Counted from the stretch's first letter, positions 14,625-29,010 are shown. The stretch is 64,000 nt of DNA from Amoebidium appalachense (GCA_963693365.1 CAVNZM010000017.1:3162001-3226000); one strand, 5' to 3'. The notes: generated by a model from the sequence alone, not told the origin. Translations and numbers: made by a program.

Positions 14625-17123
14625 CGGTGTGTGTTTGTACACATTCACACAAAGACATACACCATGGCCTCCTACCACAACTACTGCTTGATTGCCTGCA
14701 CGTTGACATTCATCCAACCATCTGTGGTTGGTATTTTGCGGCACCGTGCCATCATCTTACTTGCACACCACAGGTCTGGTGCGAGGCAGAGTCGACACCC
14801 GCAAGGGCACAGTGAACACGCCCGCTGCCGGTGTGACGGTGCAGCTCATTGACGGCACCGGCGCCGTCACATCAACGGCTACCACGGCTGCAGATGGCTC
14901 GTATCTGCTCAAGGGTCCTCAGGGCAACTACACAGTGCAGGTAGGGCCTTTTCCCACTCATTCCTTAAGTATGTATTTTCGTGTGTCACGGCTGCTGAGG
15001 GAATTCGAGGAAGAAAGGAAAAGTGTTTAGGAGACTCTGTATGTGTGTGAAAACAAAATGAAGAATGGTGGCACCGTGTTCAGATTGCATTTCGTTTCAG
15101 AGATTTGTTATTGTATCACTGACTCTGCCTTGTGCACTGCAGGTGGTGCTTCCTGCCCAGACTGTATACGTGAACCCCGCCACGGGCAAGGTGGTGCAGT
15201 TTGTGAAGGTCGGCACACTCACTGAGGTCAACTTTGTCATCGCCTCTAGCTTTGGTACCCCCCCCCCCCCCCCCCCCTCCCTTCCCACCCAGCCCGTTTC
15301 CCCTCTCCTTACTTCTTGCTTTTGCCGTATGCATCGCACCGCTGGCACATAATAAACCAGCCAGTTTGAAGACACCCCATTTTCGCACTTACGATGCAAA
15401 CAGCTTGAATCACAACGTTATTTAAAAACTTCATCAGAGTTGGCTATTATTGTTTAATGAAACGAACACATTGATCGACTAAACATTGAATGAAAGAATG
15501 GAATCGATTTAGACTGGTTGCGGGAGCGTGTTGAAGATGCTGACTCATGACCCCGTCCAGGTACCGTCAACGGTGTTGTGCTGCTGGTGCAGGACGAGGT
15601 GCAGATGCCCCTCACCCGCATTCCCATCCGTGTGCTGGCACCCAACGGCCGCGACCAACCCAACGTCACAGCCGTGGTGACCGACCGCTCGGGCGCCTTC
15701 ACCGTGCAGGTGCCCCTGGGCGAGAACATTATCGTGCCCGTGGTTCCTCCTCGCTATCGCCCCGTCAACGGACCTGCCGCCGTCCGTATGACCGTCCTCC
15801 CTGCCGACGTCAAAGATGTTGAATTCCAATTCTCCGCTGGCACCACTGGTGGGCCTGTCAACGGCACGGTGTGGCGCAACCGACAGGGCAAACCCTTTGG
15901 CAAGGTCATTGTGGTGCTGAAAGATGGCGACGGCAATGTTCGTGCCACAACGACCACTAACGATGATGGTACCTTCAAATTCGAAACTGTCGGTGTTGGC
16001 AGGATGTCCGTCACACCCATCGCCCCCAGCACTGGCATTGTTGCCGACTGCATGGATGGGGTGCTTAACTGTGCTGCTGACGGCGCCATCTCGTTCAACG
16101 TGCCTGAGAGCAGGCCCGTTTTGAACCTCAACCTGCAGCTCACAGACGCCCCCGACGAATGGACTGGTAGGTTGCTGCCTGTGGTTCTTTATGTTCCATG
16201 GTTTCTTCTTCACATATTAAACTGACATGGTATAGTGTCTCAATAGTTATCAGTGTGCATTGTAGGCCCAATGCATACGTTTCACAGTCTGATGTGTTCC
16301 ATGATCACCTGCAGCTGGACCCATCTCTGGCCGCGTGTACCGTGTGGACACCAACAGGCCCATCATTGGTGCCGTTGTCGTTCTAAAAGACCGTGACGAT
16401 CAGGAGGTGGCTCGCTTCACCACCGGCCGTACCGGCCGCTACACGCTGCCCCTTGTGCCCGCAGGCCCGTACACTGTCTGTGTTATGGGTGTTTTGGAGC
16501 GTGGCACGGTCATGCCTGTGCTTGAAGGCAACAGCAACCCTGACGGCTCTGTGACACTTGACCTCAAGACTACTAGCCCTGTCGTCATTGACCTCAAGTA
16601 CACTGCAAACACACAAAAAGGTGGCCCCGTGAGTGGCAGCGTTTTCAAGGACCCGAACAAGAACAACAAGTTTGAGGCTGGCGAGTCCGGCATGTGCGGT
16701 ATTACGGTGCGTTTGGTTAATGACAGAGGTCAAACCGTGGCTATTGCCATCACCGACGCTGGCGGCCGTTACACCTTCCCTGCAGTGGCGCCTGCCCGCT
16801 ACACCGTAACCGCTTTTGGCATTCCCGTCAGTTGCCTGCCCACGCCAGCCACCGGCAGGTCCACCGACGGATCCTTCACCCTCAACGTGGCCTCAGGCAG
16901 ACCTATTGCCGTTCCCCTTGGCTACTTCGATATCAATCGTAAGCGTTTCACCCTTTCTCATGTTATTATAGGACTTTGCCCTTGTCTTGTATTGTGTCTC
17001 CTAGCGCAAGATACAAGCTGCACCGATTACCAGCAGCCCCCCACCCCCCTCCCCCCAACACCACCACCACCACCAACACCGTGACCACCTCAGCCCTCCC
17101 CCTCTCCCCCCTCCCCTTCCTCA

Positions 17124-17194
<71 letters not shown>

Positions 17195-18464
17195 TACACA
17201 GGGGGGAGAAGCGCTGGGTGTATTTGTCTAAGATGCAATCCGGGCTGTTCGTGTTTTGGCTTACCAAGTGTGCACAAATACAGAGACCACCCCCGTGACC
17301 CCTGGCAATCCGTCCATCGGCAGCGTGACCGTCAGCGTCGTCACCGCCGATGCCTCGCGCAAGCCCATCCCCAATGCAAATGTGACCCTCCTGAATGCTG
17401 CAGGCGCCACTGTGGGCAGTGGCAGCACTGGCGCCACTGGCAGCACCGTCCTCATCTCGAACATCGCCACAGCGGGCAACTAGAAGGTCCGGGTCACCGT
17501 GCCCACTGGCTGGCTGGTTGGCGGCGCCAACTCTGAAGATGTGGCTGTGGTCCTCGGCAGGGACACACCCGTCACTTTCTCGTACATCCGTGCTGCAGGC
17601 CCCATCACCATCCGTGCCAGCACACCCGCCCGTGCGCTCCCAGGTGTAAGCATCACCGTCACCGACTCTGCCGGCAAGACCTACACCAGCAACACCGATG
17701 CTGCGGGTCGCATTGTTATTCCCGCTGTTCGGCCCGGCCCTCTTCAGGTCAAGGCTACTGTGCCCAATGATGTGGATGCCGGGGAGGAGAACCCCAACGG
17801 CGTTAGCAGCCTCGACTCGGTGTCGGGCGCACCGGCTGCCCTCGAGCTGGCTTTTGTGGAGAAGGAGCAGACTTATGACAACGGCTTTGGCGCCGACGAC
17901 ACAGAGCAATTTGGTAAGTAAGCATTGTTTGTATTGAGCACACAAGTTGTGCACATGTGATGATACGTGGTTGTTTGCCTCGATTCCGAGACGGCTGTGA
18001 TGCATTTGCCCTTGGCCTTCCTTGATGGATGTGTAAAAAGACAACTTTGTGGCTGTACACTCAACTCTGTAATCTCTTTTGCAGAGGACTTCACCCCTGA
18101 GTGTGGTGGGCTGTGTGACATCTACGCCGACTGTATCAACAACGTGTGCAAGTGCCAGGCCGGGTACACGGGAGACGGCAAGACCTGCAAGTCAACAAGT
18201 AAGTAGACCTCCCTCCTGCCAAAATTGCCGCTATCATGGCCCAAAGGCAAAATCATGTTGCTTGCCATATGTGTCAAGCGAGGATTTTGGTGCAGGAAGG
18301 ATTTATACCCCCTTCTTCGTTATACAAGCGCATAGTGTGGGTTGGGAACTGAAACACTCTGTGTACACATAAAGCATGAACGAAAATTTTAGTGTGGTGA
18401 GAGTTCTACTTACAAAAGCTTTCCTTTAACCTAAACAGGTGGGACCGGTGGATACCAGCTTTGA
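7266..18464 (+). CDS. Secreted multidomain adhesin/matrix protein, 18 exons
   Basis: Exons: 7266-7830, 8787-8849, 9271-9509, 9842-10019, 10294-10415, 10613-10754, 11877-11986, 12742-12853, 13458-13739, 13933-14153, 14369-14543, 14774-14940, 15143-15254, 15561-16166, 16315-16938, 17284-17913, 18085-18198, 18439-18464 (4488 nt). All introns are GT-AG and the frame is continuous at every junction. Domains in order: signal peptide (about 1-22, Ala-rich); Cys-rich head (to about 190); F5/8-type-C-like domain (about 210-350); two related modules each opening with a YTTLW motif (350-510); WSC-like Cys domain (515-600); second F5/8-like domain (605-737); six or more Cna-B/SdrD-like beta repeats (740-1440); EGF-like module (1450-1487). 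No C-terminal membrane anchor is seen, so it is probably secreted to a wall or matrix and binds glycans. Odd: codon 1306 (17481-17483) is TAG where the repeat pattern (Gly-Asn-Tyr) predicts Tyr, and the frame stays open beyond it. Confidence 0.85.
8254..8422. repeat. Intron 1 C-rich and (CA)n tract
   Basis: Poly-C interspersed with T, then a CA/CG microsatellite, inside intron 1. Similar tracts lie in the other introns: GT at 9538-9604, C at 8614-8638, 8741-8763, 10025-10045 and 10118-10140, C/A at 14560-14620, and CA at 17125-17190. Confidence 0.85.
10957..11215. repeat. (CA)n microsatellite in intron 6
   Basis: Nearly pure CA from about 10985 to 11072, then CA/C-rich repeats to about 11215. 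The long His/Thr and Cys/Val open frames here are repeat translations. Confidence 0.9.
11225..11850. repeat. Intronic minisatellite based on GTGTACAACACAATTAAC
   Basis: Imperfect units of about 20-26 bp with the core GTGTACAAAACA / GTGCAACACAATTAAC fill most of the 1.1-kb intron 6. Units are diverged, so the array looks old. No coding or splice signal within it is needed to explain the gene. Confidence 0.7.
12460..12662. repeat. (CA)n/(CG)n microsatellite in intron 7
   Basis: CA dinucleotides with interspersed CG and TA steps. Contains an alternating purine-pyrimidine stretch (CGCGCG at about 12590-12615) capable of Z-DNA. No gene. Confidence 0.85.
13294..13366 (-). tRNA. tRNA-like sequence in intron 8 (degenerate tRNA or SINE head)
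   Basis: The minus strand folds as a cloverleaf: acceptor GATCTCG/CGGGATC (one T-G pair), discriminator A, D stem GCTC/GAGC, T stem GCGGG/CCCGT with loop TTCAAAT. Box A (TAGCTCAGTTGG) and box B (GGGTTCAAATCCC) are intact. The anticodon loop reads CCGGAGA, so the universal U33 is C and the nominal anticodon is GGA, while a serine-type long variable arm is missing and the anticodon stem has one mismatch. A functional tRNA is therefore doubtful. A tRNA-derived SINE or pseudogene is at least as likely. It lies antisense within the large gene's intron. Confidence 0.55.
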
Positions 18465-21450
<2,986 letters not shown>

Positions 21451-21778
21451 AATTAAACGATTAACCACCGTAGATCTTGTCTTCTTCGCAAGCAACTGAA
21501 ACAGTGCGTCCACCATGGTGTCACCGAGTTAACCTACTTATAGCAGCTGTTACCGGTCCCAAGCTCTGTGTAACGCGTACAGTTAGGAACGGCTCAGCCT
21601 GCAGCGGAGTCCAGAGGTCGGTCTTACTACCTTTCTCTCGCAGGAAATTAGCCCATAGGCCGGTGCAGTGTTTAAAACTGCGCAGCACCATGGCCAAAGG
21701 GGGCAACAGCTGTTGATGAAGACTTAGCTGGCAAACTACGCCCCACTTCCCGGGCCCCGTAGGAGAACGTACATGGGT

Positions 21779-21968
21779 GGTCACAATGGCCTGGCCGCCA
21801 GAGGGGGGCGGGGGAGGGGGAGGGGGGATTGTGGGAGGAGAGGTGGAGAGGGGAGGGGGGGGGGGGGGGGGGGGGGGAGGGGGAGGGGGAGAGAGGAAGG
21901 AGGGGGACCGGGGGGTGTTGGGGGGAAGGGGGGGGGAGGGGGGGGGGGGGGGAGGGGGGGGAGGGGGT
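21779..21968. repeat. G-rich low-complexity tract
   Basis: Almost pure G with single A/T interruptions, capable of G-quadruplexes on the + strand. Flanking 21451-21778 and 21969-23097 show no gene I can support. The latter holds short (GTCC)n near 22239-22252 and two GATTGG-type boxes near 22391-22431. Confidence 0.8.
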
Positions 21969-23097
21969 GAGGTACTGTATGCATTCTTACTCCATCGATG
22001 TGTAAGTCTCCAACGCTCTGATCAGATATTCTTTTATCATGGATTTTTCCTTGTGCGGCCGATAAATGCTGCCCATAAATTGCACATGGGACTATATATA
22101 TATGGTACACATGGTGTTACAGCATAACCTTCTCAATTACGTGGGCGACCCGTTGTAACGTTGTCATGGAGGGGCGTTAGCCACGACATCCCCCCCCAGG
22201 CCTCCGGGCGGAAAACCGAGGCCCGAGCACTTGCTTGTCCGTCCGTCCGTCCGATCTTCCGAACGGTACCCGGCAGATTGATTGAAGCACACCGATCGGT
22301 TAGGCCGTGTTTCCTATGAAATCGGATTGCTTTTGGATCCGTTCCGCGATTCTGTGCCCTGTGGGACTTAACGTTTTAACGGAAGCTTATGATTGGTAAA
22401 TAAATTCGAATAGATTTGGCCGGTTATGATTGGCAAATACTTTCGAAATAGATCTGGCCGTGCTGCCCGTGCACCTGCAATTGCTTACCAGCGAGATTGG
22501 CGCCGCGGTTGCAGGAGATTCAAAAGAACGAACGTGTTATTGTTTGAAATGCTTTTCTCTTGACTGGGATTTATTGATCAGTGGTCCAGTGGATATGAAG
22601 GCAACGCGCAGCCACAGGCTACATGACCACCAAAATAACCGACTTCGAAAGAGCCACAGCGATGAAATAAAAATAAAACAATAAGTGACCAAAGGACACC
22701 AGCGGGCAAAGGTACAAGTGCACGTGTATGCGTGAAACTAGTTTGTTCCAACTAGTCATATGCAGCGATGATGACCAGGCCACACTCCGCAAGAAGACAT
22801 CATTACTGCTGCCCCCCAACAGGCCCCCCTCAAAACCTACCGGGCACAGCAAGCAAGTCCACGTGTAAGATTGAACCGGGACCTGATTGGAGAACGGATT
22901 TTTCTAATTTAGGTCTTGGAATGTGTCCAGATAATGCGAGAACTTTCTGGGGTCGTGCCCCGGCGAACCCGACGGGGGGCGACTCCAGGCGAGCCCCCGC
23001 TCGGCCCGGGAGCGAGCCTCGACGCCCCTCTATGAGAGCCAGGAGAAGCTGCTGGAAGGCAGCATCGAACTGGCAACTACCAGCTCGTTCTCCACAC

Positions 23098-23477
23098 TAT
23101 TGGGATATTCGGGTTGGTTGTAAGGTTTTCCGGGTCGGGCCGAAGGCCCTAACGGGCCGCAGGCCCGTCTATTGGGCCATAGGCCCTAGGCCGCTAGGCC
23201 TGGGGCCCGGGGCGCCGGGGACCGGGGGGCCCGGCCCGGCCCGCGAGCCACCCCCCCCCCCGGCCCGGCCCGGCCCCGGGGTTAGCAGACTCTGCTAACC
23301 CCGGGGCCGCCGGGCCGGGGGGGGGTGGCTCGCGGGCCGGGCCGGGCCCCCGGTCCCCGGCGCCCCGGGCCCCAGGCCTAGCGGCCTAGGGCCTATGGCC
23401 CAATAGACGGGCCTGCGGCCCGTTAGGGCCTTCGGCCCGACCCGGGAAACCTTACAACCAACCCGAATATCCCAATA
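23098..23477. mobile_element. 376-bp foldback (MITE-like) inverted repeat with TA/TA flanks
   Basis: The sequence from TTGGGATATTCGGGTTGG (23100) to its complement ending at 23475 is an almost complete palindrome with arms of about 185 bp. The turn lies at GTTAGCAG-ACT-CTGCTAAC (23281-23299). Arms are extremely GC-rich, with many GGCC/GGGCCC steps. TA dinucleotides flank both ends, as expected for insertion at a TA target (Tc1/mariner-type MITE). No coding potential beyond mirrored low-complexity frames. Confidence 0.7.
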
Positions 23478-23734
23478 TTGCTTCATTCTGATTGGTTGTC
23501 ACACCACGGGGTTTCCCGATTGTTCTTCGAATGACATTTGCTATCACTATCAGACAGTTCTCCAATATCAGAACAGAAAACGGTCTCTACCCAGATGGCC
23601 AGATGGCCAGGTCAAATTCAGTGTGTGGAAAAAGGTGGATAAAACGGGATAAAACGGTGAGCAAAATGATCTGGCCATCTGGCCATGTGGCCATGGAATC
23701 TCTATATCTAAAAATAGCTGCCACTGCGCCGGGG

Positions 23735-24045
23735 CGTGGTTCCGGGAGGCAGGGGAGGCACGTGAGCACTCACTGGCCCTGTGCCGGGCCTGGTTCCGGG
23801 AGGCAGGGGAGCAGGGGAGCAGGGGGAGGCACGTGAGCACTCACTGGGGCCTGGTTCCGGGAGGCAGGGGAGCAGGGGAGCAGGGGGGAGGCACGTGAGC
23901 ACTCACTGGGGCCTGGTTCCGGGAGGCAGGGGAGCAGGGGGGGGCACCCAGTGTGTGGGTGTGCATATGGGCAGGGGAGCAGGGGGGCAGGGGAGCAGGG
24001 GGGCAGGGGGGCAGGGGGGCAGGGGAGCTGGGGAGACTGGCATGC
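23735..24045. repeat. GC-rich 62-71-bp minisatellite
   Basis: Units contain CACGTGAGCACTCACTGG followed by GGTTCCGGGAGGCAGGGGAGC. The CGTGAGCAC phrase starts at 23761, 23832 and 23894. It decays into GGGGAGCAGG repeats up to about 24030, directly outside the left terminal array of the next element. Confidence 0.75.
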
Positions 24046-24110
24046 CACTCACGGGGAGGATAGTGTATGTTGGCACGTGTGGGTGTGTGGGTGATAAAGG
24101 CAGAAGCCAC

Positions 24111-24893
24111 AACACGTGTGGTGTCTAAACAGCCTATAGGCATGCTCCGTGTGCAGGCACCAATTTCTACCCTCTTCTGGTTGGTGCCAAGAGGCAGCGC
24201 CCTACACGTGTGGTGTCTAAACAGCCTATAGGCATGCTCCGTGTGCAGGCACCAATTTCTACCCTCTTCTGGTTGGTGCCAAGAGGCAGCGCCCTACACG
24301 TGTGGTGTCTAAACAGCCTATAGGCATGCTCCGTGTGCAGGCACCAATTTCTACCCTCTTCTGGTTGGTGCCAAGAGGCAGCGCCCTACACGTGTGGTGT
24401 CTAAACAGCCTATAGGCATGCTCCGTGTGCAGGCACCAATTTCTACCCTCTTCTGGTTGGTGCCAAGAGGCAGCGCCCTACACGTGTGGTGTCTAAACAG
24501 CCTATAGGCATGCTCCGTGTGCAGGCACCAATTTCTACCCTCTTCTGGTTGGTGCCAAGAGGCAGCGCCCTACACGTGTGGTGTCTAAACAGCCTATAGG
24601 CATGCTCCGTGTGCAGGCACCAATTTCTACCCTCTTCTGGTTGGTGCCAAGAGGCAGCGCCCTACACGTGTGGTGTCTAAACAGCCTATAGGCATGCTCC
24701 GTGTGCAGGCACCAATTTCTACCCTCTTCTGGTTGGTGCCAAGAGGCAGCGCCCTACACGTGTGGTGTCTAAACAGCCTATAGGCATGCTCCGTGTGCAG
24801 GCACCAATTTGTTGTGCCTTCCTTTTTTGGTTAGATCTATACCCGGCCAATGGTTAGCAGCCACGGGTTTGTTTTCATCAAGCTTAGACGTGA
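24111..24893. repeat. Left inverted terminal array (92-bp units)
   Basis: Eight near-identical units start with ACACGTGTGGTGTCTAAACA at 24111, 24204, 24296, 24388, 24480, 24572, 24664 and 24756. The last is truncated near 24810 and followed by the inner segment shared with the right end. Each unit contains CCTATAGG and a GGCACCAA..TTGGTGCC inverted pair. Confidence 0.9.
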
Positions 24894-25000
24894 TACTTTG
24901 CCAACCATCAAGGCCGTTTGAGTGACAATGACCGTTGATTGGAGAGATCTATCCCATTGAGCCTTGGCACCATTGCTGTAAGCTGCTTTGTACCGTGGCA

Positions 25001-25008
25001 TATAAAAG
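25001..25008 (+). promoter_or_regulatory. TATA box
   Basis: CATATAAAAGCAGC, about 103 bp upstream of the ATG at 25104. Same core as the other element and viral-type genes in this window. Confidence 0.6.
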
Positions 25009-25103
25009 CAGCACACACGGTCACATTCACTCATTTCAACACTGACACTCAATAGTAAAAGGCGACACACAACAAACTTGTTTTTCAAACACTCACACGA
25101 AAC

Positions 25104-26332
25104 ATGGATTCTTGGAAAGAGGAGCTTCAACAGCTGCAGAAGCGCTTTGATTTTCTGTACACGGACCATTCGTCTCGCTTAACGGCCCTGCACACCGACG
25201 TCACCAGCCTCCGCACCGACCTCACCAGCCTCCGCAGTCAAGTGACCAATGAGAATGCTGCGCGTACCCCCCGACCCCCCCAACCCCAGCCCTCTGATGT
25301 AGAGGCACGACTGAGGGCAGCCGAAGAGCAGATCAAGACCCTGCAGGCCGAGCTTGCCAGCCTGCAACGGGCTGCAGCACCCCGTCGGGATGGCCAGGTG
25401 GCCTATGAAAACTACATTTTCAGTGGCCCTCGCAAGACTACCATTGCCGCCAACACCACCACTGTGACTGCTGACCCCACCCCTGCCGCCAACACCACCA
25501 CTGTGACTGCCCCCACCCCTGCCGCAAAGACCACCCCTGTGACTGCCCCCACCCCTGTCGCAAAGACCGCCCCTGTGACTGCCCCCACCCCTGCCGCAAA
25601 GACCACCCCTGTGACTGCCCCCACCCCTGTCGCAAAGACCGCCCCTGTGACTGCCCCCACCCCTGCCGCCAAGACCACTCCTGCCAAGACCACCCCTACC
25701 ACCAAGACCACTCCTGCCAAGACCACCCCTACCACCAAGACCACTCCTGCCAAGACCACCCCTACCACCAAGACCACTCCTGCCAAGACCGGGCCCCTGC
25801 CGCTAAGCCCAGGCCCAAGCACACCAAAACACCTGAGACTTCGTTGCATGACCATACGATGGACCTCGATGCACAGCTACTAGTAACTAGTGTGAGGGGG
25901 GAGCTCCAGAATGCTCGAGAGCGTGTCAAAGAGGCAAAGGCGGCTGAAGATGAAATGGCGGAGGGCCTGGCCATTGCTGCTGTGTGTGCAGCCCAAAACA
26001 CCATAAAAAGCATCCGAAGGAAGATTCTGCGACGGGAGAAGAACTTGAAGGCATACACAGGTGGTAATGAGTCTGTCTCTTCACCTGCCTCACCCGCCAA
26101 ACGCGTCCATGATCAATGTGATTGGGACTCAGATGAAGCATTCAACCCCAAGCGGCTCAAACGACGGGCAAATCAGGTACTCGATGATATGACAGATGAC
26201 GAATCTGCGTCTGATCGTGAGTCGGTCGTGTATGACCGCAAACCTGAACCCAAACATAAACAAACTGAAGAAATTCCCCTCATTGATCTTGACCAGGAAG
26301 AGTTTGACCAGTATGAGCATGAGATGTACTGA
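25104..26332 (+). CDS. Coiled-coil/Thr-Pro-Ala repeat protein, frame break
   Basis: ATG at 25104. Residues 1-50 and 68-95 form heptad-rich coiled coils. From about 112 to 230 there are repeats of TPAAKTTPVTA type followed by TTPAKTTP repeats. The frame then closes at 25883, while the continuation, beginning with another Pro-Ala-Ala-Lys phrase, runs in the -1 frame to 26332. This implies a one-base loss at GGGCCCC (25791-25797). The downstream half is charged and helical with a basic KRLKRR patch and an acidic tail. Unbroken length would be about 410 aa. Function unknown. The layout suggests a structural or nucleic-acid-associated scaffold. The break may be an assembly error or genuine decay. 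Confidence 0.6.
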
Positions 26333-26700
26333 TTTGATTGGTCGACTAAGTGGCATTCTCTTTTGATTTGTATTTGAATTGATCGGTCTTGATTTATTTG
26401 TTTCTTTTCTCTTTTAGTTTGTATTTGAATATACTCGGTCCAAGTTGATTTGTTCTTTGTAATCTGACTAGACTATCATGTACGTACGTACTCTTTTTCT
26501 ATACAATCACTTGTGTTCATATTAAAGGATTCTGTGTACGTGGACCACGGAAACATACACCATTTTTTGCAGTGCTTCATGCTATAAAATAACCATGAGA
26601 GACACAAACAAATACACTAAGTGTGTACACGTCTACCCATAGGCCCAAGTGTTGACATGTCTGCCCACAGTTCCCTAAGGCTTAAAGCACACATCTGCAT
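26333..26700. other. Intergenic, AT-rich 3' flank
   Basis: T-rich sequence after the coiled-coil gene, with ATTAAAGG near 26521 as a possible polyadenylation signal. No gene seen. Confidence 0.4.
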
Positions 26701-26734
26701 GTATGCCATAAACTTTACTTTCACCACAAGACAC

Positions 26735-27860
26735 CCACCTAAGTACACTCTGCACCACCCTAAGTACACTGTGGTGCACAGCCCCACCCTAAGTACACGT
26801 CTGCACCACCGTGACCCTAAGTACACTGTGGTGCACAGCCCCACCCTAAGTACACGTCTGCACCACCCTAAGTACACTGTGGTGCACAGCCCCACCCTAA
26901 GTACACGTCTGCACCACCCTAAGTACACCTCTGCACCACCCTAAGTACACGTCTGCACCACCCTAAGTACACCTCTGCACCACCCTAAGTACACCTCTGC
27001 ACCACCCTAAGTACACCTCTGCACAGCCCTAAGTACACCTCTGCACCACCCTAAGTACACTCTGCACCACCCTAAGTACACCTCTGCACAGCCCTAAGTA
27101 CACCTCTGCACCACCCTAAGTACACGTCTGCACCACCCTAAGTACACTCTGCACAGCCCCACCCTAAGTACACCTCTGCCCACAGCCCCACCCTAAGTAC
27201 ACTGTGCACCACCCTAAGTACACGTCTGCACCACCCTAAGTACACTCTGCACAGCCCCACCCTAAGTACACGTCTGCACCACCCTAAGTACACGTCTGCA
27301 CCACCCTAAGTACACCTCTGCACCACCCTAAGTACACGTCTGCACCACCCTAAGTACACGTCTGCACCACCCTAAGTACACCTCTGCACCACCCTAAGTA
27401 CACCTCTGCACCACCCTAAGTACACGTCTGCACCACCCTAAGTACACCTCTGCACCACCCTAAGTACACGTCTGCACCACCCTAAGTACACGTCTGCACC
27501 ACCCTAAGTACACGTCTGCACCACCCTAAGTACACGTCTGCACCACCCTAAGTACACGTCTGCACCACCCTAAGTACACTCTGCACAGCCCCACCCTAAG
27601 TACACGTCTGCACCACCCTAAGTACACTCTGCACAGCCCCACCCTAAGTACACTCTGCACCACCCTAAGTACACTCTGCACCACCCTAAGTACCTCTACA
27701 CCATCCTAAGTACACGTCTGCACAGCCCCACCCTTTAAGTACACGTCTGCACAGCCCCACCCTTTAAGTACACGTCTGCACCATCCTAAGTACACGTCTG
27801 CACAGCCCCACCCTTTAAGTACACGTCTGCACAGCCCCACCCTAAGTACACTCAATGTTA
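26735..27860. repeat. 22-bp satellite (CCACCCTAAGTACACGTCTGCA)n
   Basis: About 50 units of 22 bp with variants (CTCTGCA, GTCTGCA, CAGCCCCA insertions), spanning over 1.1 kb between two convergent genes of the element. Each unit contains CCCTAAG. Open frames across it are repeat translations. Confidence 0.9.
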
Positions 27861-27930
27861 AGTACACCTGCACACAAGCACTAGAATAGCCTGAGGCTAC
27901 TCTCTAATAGCGGCCCCTTTTTTCACCGTG

Positions 27931-28677
27931 TCAAGGCCAGTTGATATCTCCGTCTGAAGACTCGGAAGACGCCCCAGAGCTGCTGGCTTCACTGGCTCGT
28001 GCCCTTTTCTGCTGTCCCCGTGTCAAGGTCTTGGACTCGGAAGACGAGTGCTCCTCAGAAGACGAGTACTCCTCAGGTCCCCATAGCAAGGTCTTGAACC
28101 AAGGAGGCACTTCCTCCTGTACCTCCGACCCAGAGCTTTTGACTTCCTCTCGTGTCCTCTTCTGCTGTCTTCGTGGTTTCTCCCGTGTCTTGGACCCCTG
28201 TGTGAAGGTCTTCCAGTTGAACCAAGGAGGCACTGGAGAATGGTGCTCCTCCTCCGACCCAGAGCTTCTGACTTCCTCTCGTGTCCTCTTCTGCTGTCTT
28301 CGTGGTTTCTCCCGTGTCTTGGACCCCTGTGTGATGTGCAAACGTGAGCGCTGCAGGGGCAGGGGGGCCAAGTCCACGGGATAGGAGCTGCCATGCTCGC
28401 CAGCACGAAGTGCAGGTGCCGCTGCCAGGACAGGGGGTGCCACGGTCAGCGCTGGGGGTGCCACGGTCAGCGCTGGGGGTGCCACGGTCAGCGCTGGGGG
28501 TGCCACGGTTGCTGCTGTAGTGGTGCGCTTGCTTAAAGCCATGCGGGCGTGCCTAGCAAGGGCGCACGCGAAACGGGTCTGGGTGTCCCGCAGGACCTTT
28601 GCATCCTCCTCCAAAGTCTTGAGTCTTGTCTCTATTTTTTTAGCGCGCCTTTCTAGATCTTTGATGTTAGAACTCAT
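27931..28677 (-). CDS. Coiled-coil, repeat-rich charged protein (248 aa)
   Basis: The ATG at 28677 is chosen over non-ATG extensions. Residues 1-40 form a basic coiled coil, followed by four VAPPALT repeats (about 60-85), then a tandem repeat of about 50 residues containing TREKPRRQQKRTREE and PPWF, and a Ser/Glu-rich tail. No enzyme motif. The plan (coiled coil, Pro/Ala repeats, charged end) parallels the gene at 25104 in the same element, suggesting related or co-acting structural proteins. Convergent with that gene across the satellite. Confidence 0.6.
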   Translation of the reverse strand: MSSNIKDLERRAKKIETRLKTLEEDAKVLRDTQTRFACALARHARMALSKRTTTAATVAPPALTVAPPALTVAPPALTVAPPVLAAAPALRAGEHGSSYPVDLAPLPLQRSRLHITQGSKTREKPRRQQKRTREEVRSSGSEEEHHSPVPPWFNWKTFTQGSKTREKPRRQQKRTREEVKSSGSEVQEEVPPWFKTLLWGPEEYSSSEEHSSSESKTLTRGQQKRARASEASSSGASSESSDGDINWP

Positions 28678-28762
28678 TTTCGTGACAGTTGGATGTACGT
28701 TGTGTGCCAAGGGAGAAGCTAGCTAACATGGAAAAGGTGTGTGGATTGAAGAGAGTATGGGC

Positions 28763-28769
28763 TTTTATA
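28763..28769 (-). promoter_or_regulatory. TATA box
   Basis: On the minus strand GGCATATAAAAGCCC, about 90 bp upstream of the ATG at 28677. Nearly the same core as at 25001. Confidence 0.6.
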
Positions 28770-28799
28770 TGCCGTGCCCGGCTTTGGCATCAGATGCTT

Positions 28800-29010
28800 T
28801 ATTGCATTAGATTGGTTGGATATACCCCAGCCGCGACGCTTGATTGGATCTAGAGATCGCGTGAATATCTGATTGGCTAATTGTCATTTGGGCATCTTGG
28901 TGTATCCGATAAGTTGGGGCTCAACCAAATCTGCTGACTGATTGATGAATTCTGATTGGATCAACAAGAGCATGTTTTGACTTGAGAATTGTCATTTGAC
29001 AGATTGGATT
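28800..29010. promoter_or_regulatory. GATTGG (CCAAT-box) cluster
   Basis: GATTGG occurs near 28811, 28842, 28871, 28955 and 29002, upstream of the minus-strand gene at 28677. The same hexamer clusters upstream of other genes (34050-34135, 41305-41590, 59678-59780, 63295-63385), suggesting a shared upstream element. Confidence 0.5.

Noticed and set aside
22768-23298. 176-codon frame ending in the palindrome
   Set aside because: Its C-terminal half is the GC-rich foldback arm and reappears mirrored on the other strand.
24111-24810. CRISPR array
   Set aside because: Units are uniform 92-bp tandem copies without unique spacers, in a eukaryotic context, with an inverted partner array.
26735-27860. 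Telomere
   Set aside because: CCCTAA is embedded in a 22-bp unit and flanked on both sides by genes; no terminal position.
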